A stretch of 5,206 nucleotides of DNA from a bacterium (GTDB lineage Bacteria; Tectomicrobia; Entotheonellia; Entotheonellales; Entotheonellaceae), in NCBI GenBank assembly GCA_027294925.1, contig JAPULM010000420.1, positions 1 through 5,206 on the forward strand. Reading direction: 5' to 3'. Shown piece after piece: positions 1 to 5,206 of this stretch. The position numbers and the translations under genes were made by a program. Numbering within the stretch: the stretch's first letter is position 1; the number at the start of each line of letters is the position of its first letter. The notes under the pieces were generated by a model. That model worked only from the letters and a program-made list of their open reading frames with translations. It did no database searches and had not been told where the DNA came from.

Positions 1-996
1 ACCATCAACTGGGGCGACGGCAGCGTCGAAGACGGGACACTTAGCGCCGCTGGCAGCTCGGGGTCGATTAGCGGCACGCATCTGTATGACGACGACGGCT
101 TCTTTAGCGTGACGATCTGCGTGACGGACAAGGACACCGCGAGCGGCTGTGACACGTTGGACGTCATCGTCAAAAATATCTCACCGACAACAACACTCGA
201 CACCACCGACTCGGTTGCCCTGACAGCAGACGGGCCGTCATTTTTTATCAGTCAGGCAAACGCTAGCCAGACGCGCAGCGCAACCGGTACGGATATCGGC
301 TCCGACGATCTCACTTTCACCTGGACTTGGGGGGATGGCGTCGTTCTCCAAAACACCCATTATAATAACGGCAGCACGGCTGACGGCAGGCCCCCGGCAA
401 ACCGAGGCGCCGTCGCACCCTTCAGCGCCACCGACACGGTCAGCCACACCTATGCAGCAGCGGGTAGCTACATCCTATCGGTGCAGCTCTCCGACGACGA
501 TGGTGATAGTGGGCAACCGCCGACCTCCGCCACGATACCGACCTTGATTACCGATAAGCAAGACTGCGTCATGACTATCGGCTTTTGGCAGCATCAGTTC
601 AATCCGGAGACCCGAAAACCCCAGGTTGACCATCTATCGCTGCAGTCCTATCTGTCGCTCATCAACACCGCCAGCGATGTTTTCTCAGAAGTGCTTGCCG
701 CCTCAACAAGGACCGATGCATGGCTGCTGCTGCAACCCGAAGACACGTCGGAGACGACCATACAGGGGCAAGCAATGGAACAGGTATTGGCGACATGGCT
801 CAACTTTGCCTGGGGCGCTGTCGGCTGGGACGACAGCATCCCCGACCTCGGCCGCCCGTGGCACCAGGTGATGGCCGACATCGAGGCGACGTTCCTCAAC
901 CCGCACGCCAGTCATACCGACTATGTACGGGCCAACGACCTGGCCGTATCCATCAACGAAATGGATGCGAAGAGGAAGGCTTGCAAAAAAGGATAG
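1..996 (+). CDS. C-terminal part of a PKD-repeat exported protein ending in a GFW/GYWK-type domain (5' end outside window)
   Basis: The frame is open from base 1 to the TAG at 994-996, giving 331 residues with no start codon needed inside the window, so the gene is truncated by the window edge. Residues 1-58 are most of a PKD domain, with INWGDGS near the start, then HLYDDDGFFSVTICVTD. Residues 62-180 form a second, longer PKD-type domain with TWTWGDG, a roughly 40-residue insertion, then SHTYAAAGSYILSVQLSDDDGD. From residue 189 a different domain begins with CVMTIGFWQHQF and continues through a helical part ending LATWLNFAWGAVGWDD. From memory it resembles the GYWK(H/N) domains at the C-termini of PKD and other surface proteins. 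Cys189 and Cys328 bracket it, and Cys40 and Cys50 sit in the first PKD domain, which suits an oxidising compartment. PKD domains are extracellular beta-sandwiches in adhesins and large envelope proteins. Extracellular location is inferred, since the signal peptide is not visible. The exact function is unknown. Confidence 0.85.
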   Translation, partial: TINWGDGSVEDGTLSAAGSSGSISGTHLYDDDGFFSVTICVTDKDTASGCDTLDVIVKNISPTTTLDTTDSVALTADGPSFFISQANASQTRSATGTDIGSDDLTFTWTWGDGVVLQNTHYNNGSTADGRPPANRGAVAPFSATDTVSHTYAAAGSYILSVQLSDDDGDSGQPPTSATIPTLITDKQDCVMTIGFWQHQFNPETRKPQVDHLSLQSYLSLINTASDVFSEVLAASTRTDAWLLLQPEDTSETTIQGQAMEQVLATWLNFAWGAVGWDDSIPDLGRPWHQVMADIEATFLNPHASHTDYVRANDLAVSINEMDAKRKACKKG

Positions 997-1069
997 ATAT
1001 CCGGACAGGTTGACCTATCGATGGCCAACACACGCCGTAGCAGTGCAACGGCCTTCTACAACAATTCCC

Positions 1070-1099
1070 TTGACAAAGTCGGCTATCACGGGGAACACT
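1070..1099 (+). promoter_or_regulatory. Possible sigma70 promoter for the OmpA/PKD lipoprotein
   Basis: A perfect -35 hexamer TTGACA lies at 1070-1075. The best -10 at allowed spacing is weak: AACACT at 1094-1099, an 18-bp spacer and 3 of 6 consensus bases. No terminator-like hairpin with a T tract separates it from the PKD gene upstream, so co-transcription with that gene is equally possible. Confidence 0.3.
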
Positions 1100-1137
1100 G
1101 AAAGATAAGGGTTTTTCACTTGTTGGTAGGTTTTGAC

Positions 1138-1145
1138 AAAGGAGG
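1138..1145 (+). promoter_or_regulatory. Strong Shine-Dalgarno site fixing the lipoprotein start
   Basis: AAAGGAGG stands 7 nt before the ATG at 1153. This sets the start there rather than at the in-frame TTG at 1120. Starting at 1153 also puts the basic and hydrophobic parts of the lipoprotein signal peptide right at the N-terminus. Confidence 0.85.
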
Positions 1146-1152
1146 ATCACAC

Positions 1153-2184
1153 ATGTTGTTACGGCATGCCCTACGCTGGTGGGTATATCTCATTGTGCTC
1201 GGCACGGTAGGCTTCCTGGCGACTGGATGCTCGACAGTACGGGGAATTTTTTCGCATGAAGACTCGCCGGCGCTCACCGCCTTGCTCGATGCGAACGACG
1301 CGATCAACGCGTCGCGCCAGGCAGGTGCGTCCAAGCATTATCCTGTCGAGCTTACCGATTTAGAGCAACGCTATCAAGCGGCGCGTAGCACGTTTCACAC
1401 CGGAGACGAGAAACAGGCTCTGGAGATGGCACAACACATCATGATCGATGCTGACGCTCTGAGTGCGAGGGCCATCGAAGCGTCGCTGCAGCCTGACCCC
1501 GAACCGCCCTCCCTACCCCCTGCCAACCAGCAACCCATGGCCCGCCTGCTAGCTCCATCCGAGAGTGACGTCAACACCACGGTATCGTTCGATGCCTCCG
1601 GTTCGTCGGATCAAGATGCCGATACGTTGACCTATCACTGGGATTTCGGCGATGGTGAGACCACATCTTCAACCTTTCCGACCATCACCCACCAGTACGC
1701 CAAGGTGGACAATTATACGGTGCACTTGCGGGTGAGTGATGGTCGTGGCGGTAGCGACACCGTTAGTACGACCATGCAGGTGATCAGCCGCCAAATCCTC
1801 CACAGCGCGGTTTTGTTCGGCTATAAAAAAGCGTCCCTCCACCCCTCTGCCGAAGAACACCTGGCAAGCCTGGTGCAACAGTTGCGCGAGACGACAAGCT
1901 ATCAGGTCGAACTCATCGGTCATACCGACTCGGTGGCGTCGGCGGATTATAACCTGTACCTGTCCCGACAACGCGCCGAAGCAGTGCGTGATTTCCTGTT
2001 GACGCAGGGGATTGCCGCGCATCAGATCCGTGTCGATTGGAAAGGCGAAACCCAACCCATCGCGTCGAATAATACCGAAGACGGACGTATCCAGAACCGG
2101 CGTACCGAGATCACCTTGAGACCCATGCTGGTACAGCAGAGTCAGCTTACCGAGATGACCCGAGAGGCCATGACAACCCGGTAG
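1153..2184 (+). CDS. OmpA-family lipoprotein with DUF4398-like helical segment and PKD domain
   Basis: The product is 343 residues. Residues 1-26 are a lipoprotein signal peptide: Arg4 and Arg8, a hydrophobic stretch, then LATGC with Cys26 as the predicted lipidated residue. Ser at +2 favours outer-membrane sorting. Residues 38-110 are an Ala-rich helical segment (YPVELTDLEQRYQAA, then GDEKQALEMAQ) resembling DUF4398. A Pro-rich linker covers 112-128. One PKD domain spans about 128-212, with WDFGDG at 163-168. The C-terminal OmpA domain spans about 218-330, with GHTDS at 256-260, NLYLSRQRAEAVRDFL, and NRR at 315-317. In the family, Asp of the TD motif and Arg of the NRR motif bind the diaminopimelate of peptidoglycan, and both are present (Asp259, Arg317). 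It therefore probably tethers the outer membrane to peptidoglycan, with the PKD domain as a spacer or protein-binding module. It follows the PKD surface-protein gene by 156 bp on the same strand. The gene ends with tandem stops TAG TAA. Domain calls are confident, but the partner protein is inferred. Confidence 0.93.
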   Translation: MLLRHALRWWVYLIVLGTVGFLATGCSTVRGIFSHEDSPALTALLDANDAINASRQAGASKHYPVELTDLEQRYQAARSTFHTGDEKQALEMAQHIMIDADALSARAIEASLQPDPEPPSLPPANQQPMARLLAPSESDVNTTVSFDASGSSDQDADTLTYHWDFGDGETTSSTFPTITHQYAKVDNYTVHLRVSDGRGGSDTVSTTMQVISRQILHSAVLFGYKKASLHPSAEEHLASLVQQLRETTSYQVELIGHTDSVASADYNLYLSRQRAEAVRDFLLTQGIAAHQIRVDWKGETQPIASNNTEDGRIQNRRTEITLRPMLVQQSQLTEMTREAMTTR

Positions 2185-2211
2185 TAACGCCCGTTTCATA
2201 TCATTTTATCG

Positions 2212-2240
2212 ATCCCCTCTGTTTTGGCGACAGAGGGGAT
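2212..2240. terminator. Perfect 11-bp hairpin between convergent genes, probable bidirectional terminator
   Basis: Bases 2212-2222 (ATCCCCTCTGT) pair perfectly with 2230-2240 (ACAGAGGGGAT) around a 7-nt loop. It starts 25 nt after the tandem stops of the lipoprotein gene and lies downstream of the convergent cyclase gene. There is no T tract on either strand, so it is not a canonical intrinsic terminator. It may instead block read-through or protect 3' ends. Confidence 0.6.
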
Positions 2241-2247
2241 TCCCCCA

Positions 2248-2263
2248 TGTGCTATGTAGCACA
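2248..2263. terminator. Second small hairpin, TGTGCTA/TAGCACA
   Basis: Bases 2248-2254 and 2257-2263 are perfect 7-nt inverted arms around TG. As RNA this gives a 6-bp stem with an ATGT tetraloop. It is 8 nt from the larger hairpin and could form part of the same termination region. An operator role is less likely because no promoter for either flanking gene should lie here. Confidence 0.35.
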
Positions 2264-2354
2264 ACCGGCTCCCGAGATGGCAGCCACACGCCGCAGCAAA
2301 TGAGCCTAGCCAGACTTTGACTCTCGTTGCTTCCGTCACTGATCCATCCGACTT

Positions 2355-3311
2355 CTACTTGATGGCTTGCGGGTTGATCGGAGAGCCCGTGCCACGGGTA
2401 ATCACTAGCGGCGGCGCGCAGAAAAAGAATTCGTACACGACATCGGCAGCACAGTCCTCGGCGAGTTCCTTGACATAGAAAATCTCGCCGTGCACAATGC
2501 CGATCGCCGGAATCGTGACCCAGTGCCAGGGCTGGAAGACGTCCGGTCCGGTGGCGTTCGGCCGCACCTCGATACCCCAGGTATCGCTGCAGATGGCGGC
2601 AATCTGCTTGGCGTGAATCCAGTCGACAGTCTCGAAGGCGAGCCCAGGTGCATCGCCGCCCCCATAGCCACCCCAATCGCCCTTCTGCAGGCGATCCTCC
2701 ATTTGCCCGGTACGCACGATTACGAAGTCGCCACGCCGCACCTCGACCCCTTGTGTTGCGGCCGTCTGGTCTAGGTCGTGGTTGCTAATTGGGTAACCGT
2801 CCTCGAGATACTCGACACCCTTGTAACGCGCCACATCGAGCAACACACCCCGGCCTACCATCTTATCGGCGAACTTTTCGATGCCGTTCTTATGGGCACC
2901 GCGGCTGTCGACGAGTTCGGCACCATAGCCGTTCCACATCTTGTCCGCAAGAAAGACGTGCGACAACGCATCCCACTGGGTGGCGGCCTGGGTCGGCAAA
3001 TTGATGGCATCATCCGCGTAACGCAGAGCCGGTGTGACGTCCTGCCTGCCAGCAATGGCGTCAGTGCCAGTCGCCAGCATCTGGTGTAACGGGTTCCAGC
3101 GGCCACCAAAATAGCCCCGCTGCGGACCGTTCTCGTCGAGGTTGAGACCAAGCCGGAAGACTTTGCCTTTTTTGACCAGCTTGGCGGCGTTCACGATGTC
3201 CTCCGGCATAATGTAATTGAGGACGCCAAGCTCGTCATCGGGTCCCCACTTGCCCCAGTTTTTGAGTTCCTCAGCCTTAGTCAGCACCTCTTGTTTGGTC
3301 AGCCGTGCCAT
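2355..3311 (-). CDS. Cyclase-family protein (kynurenine-formamidase-like metal-dependent hydrolase)
   Basis: A complete 318-residue protein matches the bacterial 'cyclase family' (PF04199, the KynB-like fold) along its whole length. Recognisable stretches are NWGKWGPDDELGVLNYI (residues 18-34), the active-site segment ATQWDALSH (110-118), KNGIEKFADKMVGRGVLLD (141-159), RRGDFVIVRTGQM (192-204), DAPGLAFETVDW (220-231), DTWGIEVRPN (243-252), PDVFQPWHW (256-264) and the terminal GSPINPQAIK. In kynurenine formamidase the core is HxGTHxDxxxH with a metal bound by His and Asp. Here the segment aligns as TQWDALSH, so Asp114 and His118 are retained while Gln112 replaces a His, as I recall for this cyclase subgroup. 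Members probably hydrolyse a cyclic ester, amide or similar bond, but the substrate cannot be told from sequence. The ATG start has AGGAG 4 nt upstream and GGGAGG 10 nt upstream on the minus strand. It is monocistronic here, with a MITE-like element in its upstream region. Confidence 0.93.
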   Translation of the reverse strand: MARLTKQEVLTKAEELKNWGKWGPDDELGVLNYIMPEDIVNAAKLVKKGKVFRLGLNLDENGPQRGYFGGRWNPLHQMLATGTDAIAGRQDVTPALRYADDAINLPTQAATQWDALSHVFLADKMWNGYGAELVDSRGAHKNGIEKFADKMVGRGVLLDVARYKGVEYLEDGYPISNHDLDQTAATQGVEVRRGDFVIVRTGQMEDRLQKGDWGGYGGGDAPGLAFETVDWIHAKQIAAICSDTWGIEVRPNATGPDVFQPWHWVTIPAIGIVHGEIFYVKELAEDCAADVVYEFFFCAPPLVITRGTGSPINPQAIK

Positions 3312-3361
3312 GTTTCTCCTGCCTCCCTTGTACCCCGGTTGATACGGTCGATGGCGTTAGC

Positions 3362-3394
3362 CTAGTACAGCGTTTTGTATGTTCATGATAAGTT
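3362..3394 (+). repeat. Left terminal inverted repeat of the MITE-like element
   Basis: This 33-nt arm pairs with 3462-3494 at 26 of 33 positions. The longest perfect block, CGTTTTGTA, is at 3371-3379. It lies 50 bp from the cyclase start codon. Confidence 0.8.
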
Positions 3395-3413
3395 CCGTGT
3401 GCCGTTTCGTAAA
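3385..3413 (-). promoter_or_regulatory. Candidate sigma70 promoter for the cyclase gene inside the MITE-like element
   Basis: On the minus strand, -35 TTTACG (bases 3413-3408, 4 of 6 consensus) and -10 TATCAT (bases 3390-3385, 5 of 6) are separated by 17 nt. Transcription would start near 3378 and leave a leader of about 67 nt before the cyclase ATG at 3311. The -10 lies in the left inverted repeat and the -35 in the element's interior. Confidence 0.4.
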
Positions 3414-3461
3414 GCCAAACCCGCCTAAACACGACCGTTCCGGTGGGGCAAAGGCCAAAAT

Positions 3462-3494
3462 AACTTATAACGTATTTACAAAACGGTCTACTAG
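3462..3494 (-). repeat. Right terminal inverted repeat of the MITE-like element
   Basis: This is the reverse-complement partner of 3362-3394. It contains TACAAAACG at 3477-3485 and ends in CTACTAG. The seven mismatches to the left arm are three in the central 3-nt and flanking positions and the rest in the 8-nt stretch between the two inner perfect blocks. Confidence 0.8.
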
Positions 3495-3723
3495 AAGGCA
3501 TCCTGTCGCTATTAGACGTGTCACTGGGTTGAGCAGTACCTTGGCTGAGGTCCATACCCCGTATGTTACGCTAGCACACCTGAGTTAACTTGACCCACAA
3601 GAGTAAGATTCCTGCGACGCAGGTTGGCAAGGAGGGGCGGTTTATACTGCAAGAGCCATCCTGCTTAGAGCTCTTAATACCGTACCGTTTAACTGAACCA
3701 TTTTTGTCTGTCGGGGAACTATA
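3495..3723. other. Non-coding stretch upstream of the DUF2845 gene
   Basis: No reading frame here has a convincing start, ribosome site and protein-like composition. The visible items are small dyads. CATAC-CCC-GTATG is at 3553-3565. A 13-nt odd palindrome, CCTGCG-A-CGCAGG, is at 3611-3623. AAGAGC/GCTCTT is at 3651-3656 and 3670-3675 around 13 nt. Two TATACT boxes (3643-3648 and 3720-3725) match a -10 consensus at 5 of 6 positions, but neither has a good -35 at normal distance. The promoter of the downstream gene is probably in this stretch, without a confident choice. Confidence 0.6.
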
Positions 3724-3807
3724 CTCGAGGCGGCTTTTCTTCTGCCGACAACCTGACAGGAACCGGCGGATGATGCAGTGATACGAGCATGACCGAGCCG
3801 CCTTGAG
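3724..3807 (+). ncRNA. Potential structured 5' leader (three-way junction) ahead of the DUF2845 gene
   Basis: Bases 3724-3735 can pair with 3796-3807 to give 12 continuous base pairs with one G-U. Inside, 3741-3747 (TCTGCCG) pairs with 3764-3770 (CGGCGGA) in 7 pairs with one wobble, closing a 16-nt loop. A shorter stem pairs 3773-3776 with 3787-3790. The fold ends 55 nt before the ATG at 3863. I do not recognise a known riboswitch consensus. It may be a cis-regulatory leader, or a chance or operator-like inverted repeat. Confidence 0.35.
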
Positions 3808-3862
3808 GGACATCCAAAACACGTTTGGGTAAGCGAACAAAACGTAAGCAAAAGAGGCCATT

Positions 3863-4201
3863 ATGGGCAAGGTACTGATAGGACTCGTATGCGCCTTGGT
3901 TTTACACGTTGGTACGGCATATGCGTTGCGCTGTGGGACGAAACTGATTTCCAAAAAAGACCCCAAAATTGAAGTGGTGCGTAAATGTGGCGACCCCGTC
4001 TCCATTGAGGCTTGGATGGCCTATGACGTCCTCCCCAGGCATTACGGGCATCGCAAGCATCACACCACGCTCGGTGGAATCGTCATATCTATTGCTGTCG
4101 AAGAGTGGATTTACAATTTTGGCCCCCATCGCTTGATGCACCTGTTGCGCTTTGAAAATGGCTATTTGGTCAGAATTGGAACGCTCGGCTATGGCTATTA
4201 A
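3863..4201 (+). CDS. DUF2845-family small exported protein
   Basis: A 112-residue protein of unknown function. Residues 1-21 are a Sec signal peptide: Lys3, a hydrophobic core, and cleavage after AYA at 19-21. The mature part begins LRCG. The family signature, as I recall it, is a Cys soon after the cleavage site (Cys24), a second in KCGDP (Cys42), and the C-terminal run EEWIYNFGPHRLMHLLRFEN (80-99) followed by G-x-L-V-R-I and GYGY. All are present, and the length is normal for DUF2845. The two cysteines could form a disulfide in the periplasm. The central segment before EEW is His-rich (His60, 63, 66, 67). AGAGG sits 5 nt before the ATG, supporting this start. The gene is alone on its strand between a 550-bp non-coding region and a convergent hydratase gene. 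The family's role is not known to me, so no function is assigned. Confidence 0.9.
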   Translation: MGKVLIGLVCALVLHVGTAYALRCGTKLISKKDPKIEVVRKCGDPVSIEAWMAYDVLPRHYGHRKHHTTLGGIVISIAVEEWIYNFGPHRLMHLLRFENGYLVRIGTLGYGY

Positions 4202-4329
4202 AATAAGCGCCGCAGATCAGCTCGAGACGTGGCTGAAGCGAGCGCGGCTGAGGAAGGGAGTCGCCCGACACGTCGACACACGATCAGTCAGGCAGCCGGA
4301 AATAAAGATACAAAAGCCTTAGATTACCT

Positions 4330-5097
4330 TTAAACAAAGCTGGCCGTCACCCTGCCAACCGAGGAAAACTGCGTGTGCCATTGGTCGCCCTGGTTAATCG
4401 AGATAGGCCGAGTAAACGAGCCCGTCATTACGCAATGTCCAGCTTCCAGCGCAAGATCATAGCGCGCCAGTGCATTGGCCAGCCAGGCGACGGAATCCAG
4501 TTGATCATCCAGCACATCGGCGCTGCGCACTTGTGCTTCCACGTCACCGCTGCGCCTGATCTCGGCGGTGACATCGGCCAATACCAGCTCTTTAGGGTAC
4601 GGGGAAATGGCGTCACCGGTCACATATCCCCACTGGGCAACGCCATCCGCCAGGCCGAGCGCCATGTCAGCCGCCATATTGCCGCGCAGCGAAACCAGCT
4701 CAAAGGCCGGCTCAAGCTTCGACACCGCGTCGAGCGCCTGTTGCCGCGTCACACCAGGCCCCTGCAGACGTCGCCCTACCGTGATACACAATTCGGATTC
4801 AATCGCCGGATTAAGGATATCACGGTAGTTCAAGGTTTGGCCGCTGGTGTAGTGGCCGCTTTCCAGCAGATAGGCAAAGACCGGTTCATCCAGCCCTCTG
4901 GCCTGGCGCAGCGCCTCGCCGGACATGGCGACTTTCCAGCCCGACTGCCGTTCACCCGACGCCACCCGCCGCGCTAAGATGCCCAGTTGCACGCGATAGG
5001 CATCGTCCAGCGTGAGCTTGCCCTGTAATGCCTGCGGAAAATGGTCACCGGCCTGAATTGAACTCCACAAAATGTCGATGACCTGCTCTGTGGTCAT
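4330..5097 (-). CDS. 2-keto-4-pentenoate hydratase / fumarylacetoacetate hydrolase-superfamily protein
   Basis: The 255-residue product has the length and layout of MhpD/XylJ-type hydratases and the related 4-oxalocrotonate decarboxylases. Visible landmarks are GWKVAMSGEAL (residues 53-63), LDEPVFAYLLESG (69-81), NPAIESELCITVGRRLQGP (96-114) and KLEPAFELVSLRG (127-139). In this superfamily two Glu from an E-x-E motif and one further Glu bind the Mg2+ or Mn2+ that polarises the 2-keto acid. Glu100, Glu102 and Glu133 fit these roles, and Lys55 is the conserved lysine. The usual IEIxDSR and ADNAS segments are diverged here (FELVSLRG and DGVAQWG), so the substrate may not be 2-hydroxypenta-2,4-dienoate. 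No aromatic-degradation genes are adjacent. GGGAG lies 8 nt upstream of the ATG on the minus strand. The superfamily call is confident; the exact reaction is not. Confidence 0.88.
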   Translation of the reverse strand: MTTEQVIDILWSSIQAGDHFPQALQGKLTLDDAYRVQLGILARRVASGERQSGWKVAMSGEALRQARGLDEPVFAYLLESGHYTSGQTLNYRDILNPAIESELCITVGRRLQGPGVTRQQALDAVSKLEPAFELVSLRGNMAADMALGLADGVAQWGYVTGDAISPYPKELVLADVTAEIRRSGDVEAQVRSADVLDDQLDSVAWLANALARYDLALEAGHCVMTGSFTRPISINQGDQWHTQFSSVGRVTASFV

Positions 5098-5114
5098 GAT
5101 GTTGACTCCCTGGT

Positions 5115-5143
5115 ATCATATCTGAAGATGCGCCGCGGCACAA
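5115..5143 (-). promoter_or_regulatory. Weak candidate promoter upstream of the hydratase
   Basis: On the minus strand, TTGTGC (5143-5138) and TATGAT (5120-5115, 5 of 6) are separated by 17 nt. The predicted start would fall near 5108, inside the likely Shine-Dalgarno at 5106-5110, which weakens the case. A perfect 10-bp palindrome CGTTTAAACG at 5152-5161 lies just upstream and could be an operator. Confidence 0.2.
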
Positions 5144-5206
5144 AATATGGCCGTTTAAACGCTTCAAGATGTCCATGCTATGGGCTATACCATGCCACAT
5201 TGAGAA

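Larger units (their letters stand above)
3362..3494. mobile_element. Putative MITE (non-autonomous IS630/Tc1-like element) with TA target duplication
   Basis: Bases 3362-3394 and the reverse complement of 3462-3494 match at 26 of 33 positions. The match includes unbroken blocks CTAGTA, CGTTTTGTA and ATAAGTT. The outer ends are C-TA-G on both sides. If TA is the target duplication, the element is 127 bp (3365-3491), starting GTACAGCG and ending CGGTCTAC. Removing the element and one TA leaves a single CTAG, which is the preferred target of IS630-family transposition. The internal about 67 bp have no coding capacity. No transposase is present, so movement would need one supplied from elsewhere. 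Symmetry is directly visible. Mobility and family assignment are inferred. Confidence 0.7.

Noticed and set aside
991..1002. GGATA-GA-TATCC palindrome at the stop of the PKD gene
   Set aside because: The two-base centre is too tight for a hairpin, and there is no T tract. It is probably chance.
1120..1152. Earlier TTG start for the lipoprotein
   Set aside because: It would place the strong AAAGGAGG inside the coding sequence and add 11 non-signal-like residues before the signal peptide.
1669..2199. 176-residue open frame on the minus strand opposite the lipoprotein gene
   Set aside because: It is antisense to a gene with clear PKD and OmpA domains, has no ribosome site of note and has no recognisable motif.
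3715..3746. GGAACT as a sigmaE-type -35 box
   Set aside because: No matching TCTGA-like -10 occurs at 15-17 nt spacing. The nearest TCTG lies 20 nt beyond the box.
3590..3781. 63-residue frame starting at TTG on the plus strand
   Set aside because: There is no Shine-Dalgarno sequence, the start codon is weak, and it ends inside the potential RNA fold. The peptide resembles nothing I know.
3724..3807. Integron attC site as an explanation for the 84-nt inverted repeat
   Set aside because: The ends lack the RYYYAAC and GTTRRRY core sites, and no integron context is present.
3571..4005. 144-residue open frame on the minus strand across the DUF2845 start
   Set aside because: It overlaps the signal peptide region of a convincing DUF2845 gene and shows no domain, and its composition looks random.
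4375..4977. 200-residue open frame on the plus strand opposite the hydratase
   Set aside because: It mirrors the hydratase coding sequence, has Arg/His-rich non-protein-like composition and no family resemblance.

Overview
The window looks like a chromosomal stretch from a Gram-negative bacterium, most likely a gammaproteobacterium. The reasons are an outer-membrane-type lipoprotein with an OmpA peptidoglycan-binding domain, a DUF2845 periplasmic protein, Shine-Dalgarno starts, and moderately GC-rich coding DNA around a visibly AT-richer non-coding island. The taxon is an inference. There is no tRNA, rRNA, CRISPR array or transposase gene.

Layout. (1) Positions 1-996 (+) hold the 3' end of a long PKD-repeat exported or surface protein that ends in a domain opening with a TIGFWQHQ motif. 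(2) Positions 1153-2184 (+) encode a lipoprotein with an alpha-helical DUF4398-like segment, one PKD domain and a C-terminal OmpA domain. It lies 156 bp downstream of the PKD protein, and the two probably belong to one cell-envelope module. (3) Positions 2185-2354 separate convergent genes and carry two hairpins that probably end transcription from both sides. (4) Positions 2355-3311 (-) encode a complete cyclase-family (kynurenine-formamidase-like fold) metal-dependent hydrolase. (5) Positions 3312-3862 are non-coding. They contain a 127-bp element with about 30-bp imperfect terminal inverted repeats, flanked by TA inside CTAG, which is what a non-autonomous IS630/Tc1-type MITE looks like. 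Further on lies a potential three-way-junction RNA fold just ahead of the next gene. (6) Positions 3863-4201 (+) encode a small exported DUF2845 protein. (7) Positions 4330-5097 (-) encode a 2-keto-4-pentenoate hydratase/FAH-superfamily enzyme. The remaining 109 bp are its upstream region.

How the genes relate. The first two genes form a plausible envelope or adhesion pair. The cyclase-family enzyme and the hydratase share a strand and could both act on small organic acids, but more than 1 kb and an oppositely oriented gene lie between them, so they are not one operon here. Between convergent DUF2845 and hydratase (4202-4329) I see only weak dyads, such as GACGTG at 4226-4231 with CACGTC at 4269-4274, and no clear terminator.

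The most notable non-gene feature is the putative MITE about 50 bp upstream of the cyclase start. Its left arm supplies a plausible sigma70 -10 box pointing at the cyclase gene. I found no evidence for a larger new multi-gene system in this window.
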